A DNA stretch of 5,268 bases from Planctomycetota bacterium (GTDB lineage Bacteria; Planctomycetota; Planctomycetia; Pirellulales; Pirellulaceae), in the NCBI GenBank assembly GCA_029259935.1, contig JAJDEH010000174.1, positions 1 to 5,268 of the forward strand, written 5' to 3'. Positions 1 to 5,268 of this stretch are shown piece by piece. The position numbers and the translations under genes are program-made. Each line of letters opens with the position of its first letter. Position 1 is the first letter of the stretch. The notes beneath the pieces are model-generated. The model was given only the letters and a program-made list of their open reading frames with translations. It was not told the origin of the DNA and ran no database searches.

Positions 1-2057
1 ACCTGATGTATCGGGCTGGAATTCACGCCTTGATGTTTTGTGGATGCGTCGGAGTGAACGGGGGCGGACTGGCGCACTATGTCGGCCAGGAGAAGCTGGC
101 TCCGATGGAATCGTGGTCGTCGATCGCGCTGGCCAAGGACTGGTTCCCGCCGTCACGATTGCAAAACACGCCCAGTTGGCATTACGTGCACTCGGACCAA
201 TGGCGTTATGAGAAAGATTTCACCGATTATCACACAGTGCCTCAGCACGGCGGCGAGGACACCACCGCCAAAGGCCACACGATGGACATGCAGGTCCGCG
301 CCGTGCGTCAAGGTTGGCTGCCGTTCTATCCTCAGTTTCCCGAAAATCCTCTGGACGTCGTCAAGCAAGCGCGGGCCGATGGCGCGGACGACCCAGACAA
401 GATCGCCAAGTGGGTTGCCGATCGGCTTAAGAATAAAGAAATGCAGTTCTCGGTCGAGGACCCTGACGCGGAAGAGAATTGGCCGCGGGTGTGGTTCATC
501 TGGCGGGGCAACGCCATCATGGCCAGCGCGAAGGGGCACGAGTACTTCTTGCGTCATTATCTGGGAACGCACGACAACGCCGTCGGCAAGGATCTCGCGC
601 AGGATTCGGTCAAAGAGGTGGTTTGGCACGAAAACGCGCCGCAAGGAAAGATGGATCTGGTCGTCGACCTTAATTTTCGCATGGACACCTCGGCGCTGTA
701 TTCGGACATCATTTTGCCGGCCGCCACGTGGTACGAGAAGGCGGATCTCAACTCGACCGATATGCACAGTTTCATTCATCCGCTGTCGCAGGCCGTGCCG
801 CCCTGTTGGGAATCGAAAAGCGACTGGGCGATCTTCAAGGCCGTGGCCAAGAAGTTCTCGGAAATGGCCGAGCCACACTTTCCCGAACCGGTGGAAGACA
901 TCATCGCCGCTCCGTTGGCGCACGATTCTCCGGCCGAGGTTGCTCAGCCCGACATGAAACAGTGGATCAAAGGTGAAGTCGACGCGATTCCCGGCAAGAC
1001 GATGCCGGCATTCAAGGTCGTCAAGCGTGATTACAAGAACGTTTACAACCAGTTCATTTCCTACGGCCCACTGGTTCGCAAGAACGGCCTGGGCGCACAC
1101 GGCACGAGTTACTCGATTACCGACGAATACGACGAGTACTTGCAAACTCACCGTACGGAGACGTGGGACGGCAACACCTATCCGTCGCTGGATCGTGACG
1201 AAGACGCCTGCAACATCATCCTCCACTTCGCCACCGTGACGAACGGCGAATTGGCCTACCGTTCGTATCAGGGCATGGAAGAAAATACCGGCGTCCCGCT
1301 CGCGCATCTGGCGGAGAAGAACCGAGGATTCCGCACATCGTACAAGGACATTCAGAGTCAGCCGCGGCGGTTCATTAACAGTCCGATGTGGTCGGGCCTG
1401 ATTGAGAACGGCCGTTCGTATTCTCCGTTCACCTACAACGTCGAAGCGGACGTCCCTTGGCGGACGCTCACCGGCCGTCAGTCGTTCTACTTGGACCATC
1501 CGGTCTATCTCGACTTCGGCGAGCATCTGCCGACGTACAAACCAAAACCGTTGCCAACGGAGTACACCGACTTGCAGTTTAGCGAGGATGTCGGCGGCGT
1601 CATCATGCTGAACTTCCTCACGCCGCACGGCAAGTGGCACATTCATTCCACTTACGGCGACAACCAACGCATGACGACGCTGTCGCGCGGCATCTATCCG
1701 TTGTGGATGAGCGTCCAGGATGCCGAGTCGCTGGATATCAAGGATAACGATTGGGTCGAGGTGTTTAACGATCATGGAGTGGTTGTCACGCGAACCGTGG
1801 TCAGTGCACGCATCCCGCCGGGCATCTGCATGCAGTACCACGCTCCCGAACGAACCCACGGGATTCCCAAGTCGCCACTGCGAAAGAACCGTCGCGCGGG
1901 CGGCCATAACAGTCTGACCCGGACTCGCTTGAAGCCGAACTTCATGATCGGCGGATACGGGCAGTTCACTTACCACTTCAACTACTGGGGCCCCGTGGGC
2001 TGCAATCGCGACACGCACCTGTTAGTGCGCAAGTTGCCAGGCGAACCGGTTTATTGA
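1..2057 (+). CDS. narG: Respiratory nitrate reductase alpha subunit NarG, C-terminal part (5' truncated by window edge)
   Basis: NarG is the catalytic subunit of membrane-bound nitrate reductase; it reduces nitrate to nitrite at a Mo-bis-MGD cofactor on the cytoplasmic face. The reading frame is open to the left edge (a Leu codon at 3-5 precedes the ATG at 6), so that ATG is internal and 684 residues are visible, a little over half of the roughly 1250-residue family length. Family landmarks, numbered from the Met at 6: [11 protein letters not shown] then AHYVGQEKL (about 11-31), [13 protein letters not shown] (about 233-245) with [10 protein letters not shown] just after, and a C-terminal molybdopterin-dinucleotide-binding domain from about 535 ([18 protein letters not shown], later NDWVEVFN and [19 protein letters not shown]). 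These align along their whole length with E. coli NarG as I remember it. The N-terminal Fe-S ligands and the Mo-ligating Asp lie outside the window and cannot be judged. The protein ends soon after the conserved VRK, about 15-20 residues earlier than E. coli NarG. narH follows after 22 bases. Confidence 0.97.
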   Translation, partial: LMYRAGIHALMFCGCVGVNGGGLAHYVGQEKLAPMESWSSIALAKDWFPPSRLQNTPSWHYVHSDQWRYEKDFTDYHTVPQHGGEDTTAKGHTMDMQVRAVRQGWLPFYPQFPENPLDVVKQARADGADDPDKIAKWVADRLKNKEMQFSVEDPDAEENWPRVWFIWRGNAIMASAKGHEYFLRHYLGTHDNAVGKDLAQDSVKEVVWHENAPQGKMDLVVDLNFRMDTSALYSDIILPAATWYEKADLNSTDMHSFIHPLSQAVPPCWESKSDWAIFKAVAKKFSEMAEPHFPEPVEDIIAAPLAHDSPAEVAQPDMKQWIKGEVDAIPGKTMPAFKVVKRDYKNVYNQFISYGPLVRKNGLGAHGTSYSITDEYDEYLQTHRTETWDGNTYPSLDRDEDACNIILHFATVTNGELAYRSYQGMEENTGVPLAHLAEKNRGFRTSYKDIQSQPRRFINSPMWSGLIENGRSYSPFTYNVEADVPWRTLTGRQSFYLDHPVYLDFGEHLPTYKPKPLPTEYTDLQFSEDVGGVIMLNFLTPHGKWHIHSTYGDNQRMTTLSRGIYPLWMSVQDAESLDIKDNDWVEVFNDHGVVVTRTVVSARIPPGICMQYHAPERTHGIPKSPLRKNRRAGGHNSLTRTRLKPNFMIGGYGQFTYHFNYWGPVGCNRDTHLLVRKLPGEPVY

Positions 2058-2065
2058 CGACTCAC

Positions 2066-2071
2066 GAGGAG
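2066..2071 (+). promoter_or_regulatory. Ribosome binding site of narH
   Basis: GAGGAG lies eight bases before a GTG at 2080-2082. It sits in the 22-base narG-narH gap and supports the GTG as the true start; the next in-frame ATG (codon 9) would remove the conserved N-terminal residues NIRSQVS that match the start of E. coli NarH. Confidence 0.8.
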
Positions 2072-2079
2072 ATCACTAC

Positions 2080-3572
<1,493 letters not shown>

Positions 3573-3573
<1 letters not shown>

Positions 3574-4298
3574 TGTCGCATATTCCAAAATTACTGAACG
3601 CCTTTAGCAAGCTGCTCAGCTATCCGGACGAGTACACGCCGCAAACGGCGGAGTTACTGTACGTCGTTCTTCAGGGTGAATTGCCCGAGGCCGCGACGGA
3701 AGCTTCTCAATTTGGCACGTTTGTCGAACAGCACGAACTGTGGGAAGTGGAAGAAATATTTACGCGAACCTTCGATGTCAATCCGGCCTGTGCCTTGGAA
3801 GTTGGGTGGCATTTGTTCGGAGAAGAATACGCTCGGGGCATGTTTTTGGTCCGTATGCGTGAGGAAATGCGCAAGTATGGTCTGGCGGAGTCGGTCGAGC
3901 TGCCCGATCACCTCTCTCACGTGCTGGCCATCGTGGCCGCCATGCCGGACGACGATGCAACGCGATTTGTCGTGGCTTGCGTGCTGCCGGCCCTGGAGAA
4001 GATGAATGAAGCGCTGGTCAAGATAGACACGCCCTACCGGCACCTGGTGGCCTGCCTTATCGCGACACTGAGGCATGCCTGGGGCGATGCTTCCTATACC
4101 CCGCGCAACGCGGCTTCCAATAGCGAAACCGCACCGTTTGAGAGCGACCCGCTGCGGGCGTTTCCTGTCGCCGACGTGGGTTGTGATTGCTCGTCCCAAT
4201 GTGGCGGTCAGGCAGAGTTCGTTCCGCTGGAGGTCAATATCTCGTCGCCCAGTGGACCAGCCCCTACGTCGTCCAAGTCCGAGGTGAGTGAATCATGA
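3573..4298 (+). CDS. narJ: Nitrate reductase molybdenum cofactor assembly chaperone NarJ
   Basis: NarJ is a cytoplasmic chaperone of the TorD/DmsD/NarJ type. It binds apo-NarG, promotes cofactor insertion and delays attachment of NarGH to NarI; it is not part of the final enzyme. The 241 residues match the usual length (E. coli 236). Recognisable parts are the N-terminal LLNAFSKLLSYPDEYTP region, the helical core with DVNPACALEVGWHLFGEEYARG (about 69-90, here split for length as DVNPACALEV and GWHLFGEEYARG), and the ELPDHLSHVL motif (about 109-118), which corresponds to ELPDHLPLYL in E. coli. The C-terminal part contains VGCDCSSQC (C204, C206, C210), then PLEVNI, comparable to the QYLNI near the E. 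coli C terminus, and a Ser/Pro-rich tail. It lies between narH and narI in the standard narGHJI order, with overlaps at both ends suggesting coupled translation. Divergence from E. coli is greater than for narG or narH, as is usual for this family. Confidence 0.95.
4281..4288 (+). promoter_or_regulatory. Ribosome binding site of narI
   Basis: GAGGTGAG, inside the last codons of narJ, lies six bases before the ATG at 4295. It supports the narI start that overlaps the narJ stop as ATGA. Confidence 0.7.
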
Positions 4299-4975
4299 GT
4301 AAGCATTTCCTAGATCAGTTTCTATTCATAGCGCTGCCCTACGTGTGCCTGTTCACGTTCTTCCTGATGACCATCTACCGATACCGGATGCAGTCGTTTT
4401 CCTATTCGAGCTTGTCCAGCCAGTTTTTGGAAAACAAACAGCATTTTTGGGCGGTGGTGCCGTTCCACTACGGAATCTTGGTCGTCACGGCCGGACATCT
4501 GGTCGCGATCATGATTCCGCGCAGCATCCTGCTGTGGAACAGCCATCCGCTCCGGCTGTACATCTTGGAAGTTTCCGCTCTGGCGTTTGGCTTGTTAACG
4601 CTGGTCGGCTTGGTCGGAGTGATTGTCCGCCGCTTCTCGAATACCAAGATTCGCAATGTGACGACGACTACCGACTGGATTCTGTTCGTCATGCTGCTGC
4701 TGCAAACAGTCAGCGGCGTCAGCATCGCGCTGTTTCACCCCTGGGGGTCTTCCTGGTTTGCTTCCAACATGACTCCCTATTTGTGGTCGATCTTCCAACT
4801 CAATCCCGACGTTTCCTATGTCTCCGCGATGCCACATGTGGTGAAGTTCCACATTGTGTTGGCATTTTTGACCGTTGGTTTCTTCCCCTTCACACGATTG
4901 GTTCACCTGTTGGTGGTCCCCAATCCTTACCTGTGGCGTAAACCGCAGGTGGTTCGCTGGTACGGCCGGCGCTGA
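4295..4975 (+). CDS. narI: Respiratory nitrate reductase gamma subunit NarI (membrane cytochrome b)
   Basis: NarI anchors NarGH to the cytoplasmic membrane, oxidises quinol and passes electrons through two b-type haems to NarH, releasing protons on the outer side. The 226-residue length matches E. coli (225). Five hydrophobic membrane segments can be seen, at roughly residues 9-28, 56-77, 88-110, 125-147 and 183-203. The four haem-ligating histidines are conserved: H58 and H68 (PFHYGILVVTAGHL) and H186 and H204 (KFHIVLAF and RLVHLL), corresponding to H56, H66, H187 and H205 in E. coli. FPFTRLVH near the C terminus and the TTTTDW segment before helix 4 are further family marks. The start overlaps the narJ stop by four bases. 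It is the last gene of the tight narGHJI block; a 168-base gap follows, with no convincing simple terminator. Confidence 0.97.
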   Translation: MSKHFLDQFLFIALPYVCLFTFFLMTIYRYRMQSFSYSSLSSQFLENKQHFWAVVPFHYGILVVTAGHLVAIMIPRSILLWNSHPLRLYILEVSALAFGLLTLVGLVGVIVRRFSNTKIRNVTTTTDWILFVMLLLQTVSGVSIALFHPWGSSWFASNMTPYLWSIFQLNPDVSYVSAMPHVVKFHIVLAFLTVGFFPFTRLVHLLVVPNPYLWRKPQVVRWYGRR

Positions 4976-5143
4976 TCCGTTGCAAAGCGAGAACGCACCG
5001 CCCGCCTAGGTTATTTGATGGATGAAAGTTGTTGCACTTGAATCAGTTTAGCGACCAACGGGAGCGGGTTTTTAAGGCCGAGCGTTAGCTCGCATTGGTC
5101 TGAGGCGCTGCCTCGCTAGATGTACGAAAGCTGAGAGACGATC
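4976..5143. other. narI-narK intergenic region
   Basis: This 168-base gap holds no ORF of note. Its first half is less GC-rich (around 5011-5050) and contains TTGAT (5015-5019) and AATCAG (5041-5046), neither of which forms a full FNR-type palindrome. TTGCAC at 5032-5037 could pass for a -35 box, but no good -10 box stands 16-18 bases downstream. The second half carries the inverted repeats listed separately. The gap is long enough for a separate narK promoter or for RNA processing, but neither can be demonstrated from the sequence. Confidence 0.5.
5053..5114. repeat. Cluster of short inverted repeats upstream of narK
   Basis: Three inverted repeats lie within 62 bases. GACCAA (5053-5058) pairs with TTGGTC (5095-5100) and encloses CGAGC-GTTA-GCTCG (5079-5092), a 5-bp stem with a 4-base loop. 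Immediately downstream is GAGGC-GCT-GCCTC (5102-5114), a 5-bp stem with a 3-base loop. Together they could fold into a nested stem plus a small hairpin. This may be a REP-like dispersed intergenic repeat, a weak terminator for narGHJI, or a leader structure of narK. There is no T-run after the stems, which argues against a simple intrinsic terminator; the only T-run (5069-5073) is inside the outer stem. Confidence 0.5.
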
Positions 5144-5268
5144 ATGTCGAAGTCGATGAACGAAGACCTCACGCCCGAGGAAAAGCGTCAAGCGTGGTGG
5201 ATACTGGGGGTGAACACGTTCGCGTTCACCATCTGTTTCGCCGCGTGGATGATGAACGGCGTGCTGAT
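5144..5268 (+). CDS. narK: NarK-type nitrate/nitrite transporter, N-terminal fragment (3' truncated by window edge)
   Basis: NarK proteins are major facilitator superfamily transporters of the nitrate/nitrite porter (NNP) family in the cytoplasmic membrane; they import nitrate by proton symport or exchange it for nitrite. Only 41 codons plus two bases are visible. They encode a short charged cytoplasmic N terminus (MSKSMNEDLTPEEKRQ) and then the beginning of the first membrane helix, WWILGVNTFAFTICFAAWMMNGVL, here read as WWILGVNTFAF followed by TICFAAWMMNGVL. The TFAFxxCFAxWMMxGV pattern is typical of helix 1 in NNP transporters. The ATG at 5144 is preceded by a weak purine-rich stretch (GAGAGA, 5133-5138); the ATG at codon 5 is an alternative start. 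Position just after narGHJI supports the assignment. Whether it is a symporter or an antiporter type cannot be told from this fragment. Confidence 0.85.
   Translation, partial: MSKSMNEDLTPEEKRQAWWILGVNTFAFTICFAAWMMNGVL

Noticed and set aside
6..8. The ATG at position 6 as the start of narG.
   Set aside because: The frame is open upstream to the window edge and the visible protein begins in the middle of the NarG family, at a point where homologues have over 500 more residues before it.
153..2018. A 621-codon open reading frame on the minus strand opposite narG.
   Set aside because: It shares codon boundaries with narG, so its stops could arise only from TTA, CTA or TCA codons in narG. These rare codons are simply absent over this stretch; the frame ends exactly at a TCA Ser codon (153-155). 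The predicted protein is rich in Arg, Val and His with no recognisable family, while the + strand is unmistakably NarG.
5015..5046. A possible FNR/DNR-type site (TTGAT-N4-ATCAA) upstream of narK.
   Set aside because: TTGAT (5015-5019) has no ATCAA partner four bases later, and AATCAG (5041-5046) has no TTGAT at the right distance. Only isolated half-sites are present.
5001..5075. A terminator made from CCCGC (5001-5005) and GCGGG (5064-5068) followed by TTTTT (5069-5073).
   Set aside because: The arms are only five bases long and separated by 58 bases, too far for a typical intrinsic terminator.
5209..5230. A 7-base inverted repeat, GGTGAAC and GTTCACC around eight bases, in the start of narK.
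   Set aside because: It lies in codons for the conserved first membrane helix (GVNTFAFT) and has no T-run or other sign of regulatory use; probably chance.

Overview
The window holds most of a narGHJI operon, encoding a membrane-bound respiratory nitrate reductase (NarGHI plus its dedicated chaperone NarJ), followed after a short gap by the start of a narK-type nitrate/nitrite transporter gene. All genes are on the + strand. The DNA is moderately GC-rich (roughly 55-60% by eye) with uniform composition, so nothing points to recent transfer of part of the block. The organism is a bacterium capable of anaerobic nitrate respiration. The encoded proteins are close in architecture to E. coli NarG/NarH/NarJ/NarI but clearly divergent. 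The gene style and the short palindromes in the narI-narK gap (CGAGC-GTTA-GCTCG, GAGGC-GCT-GCCTC) remind me of planctomycete intergenic DNA (Pirellulales-like), but that is only an impression and I hold it at low confidence.

Layout: 1-2057 is the C-terminal half of narG (5' end outside the window). 2080-3573 is narH, complete, with a GTG start and a clear ribosome binding site. 3573-4298 is narJ, overlapping the narH stop by one base. 4295-4975 is narI, overlapping narJ by four bases (ATGA). 4976-5143 is a 168-base gap with nested and adjacent inverted repeats. 5144-5268 is the 5' end of narK, cut by the window edge.

How the genes work together: NarI oxidises membrane quinol through two b-type haems, NarH passes the electrons along one [3Fe-4S] and three [4Fe-4S] clusters, and NarG reduces nitrate to nitrite at a molybdenum bis-MGD centre on the cytoplasmic side. 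NarJ helps insert cofactors before membrane attachment. NarK brings nitrate in and/or exports nitrite. All NarH cluster ligands and all four NarI haem histidines are present, so the enzyme looks intact as far as it can be seen.

I found no evidence of a new biological system. The points worth a second look are small: a compact hairpin pair followed by TTTT inside narH, the palindromic cluster before narK, an extra cysteine next to an Fe-S ligand in NarH, and a CxCx3C cluster with a Ser-rich tail in NarJ.
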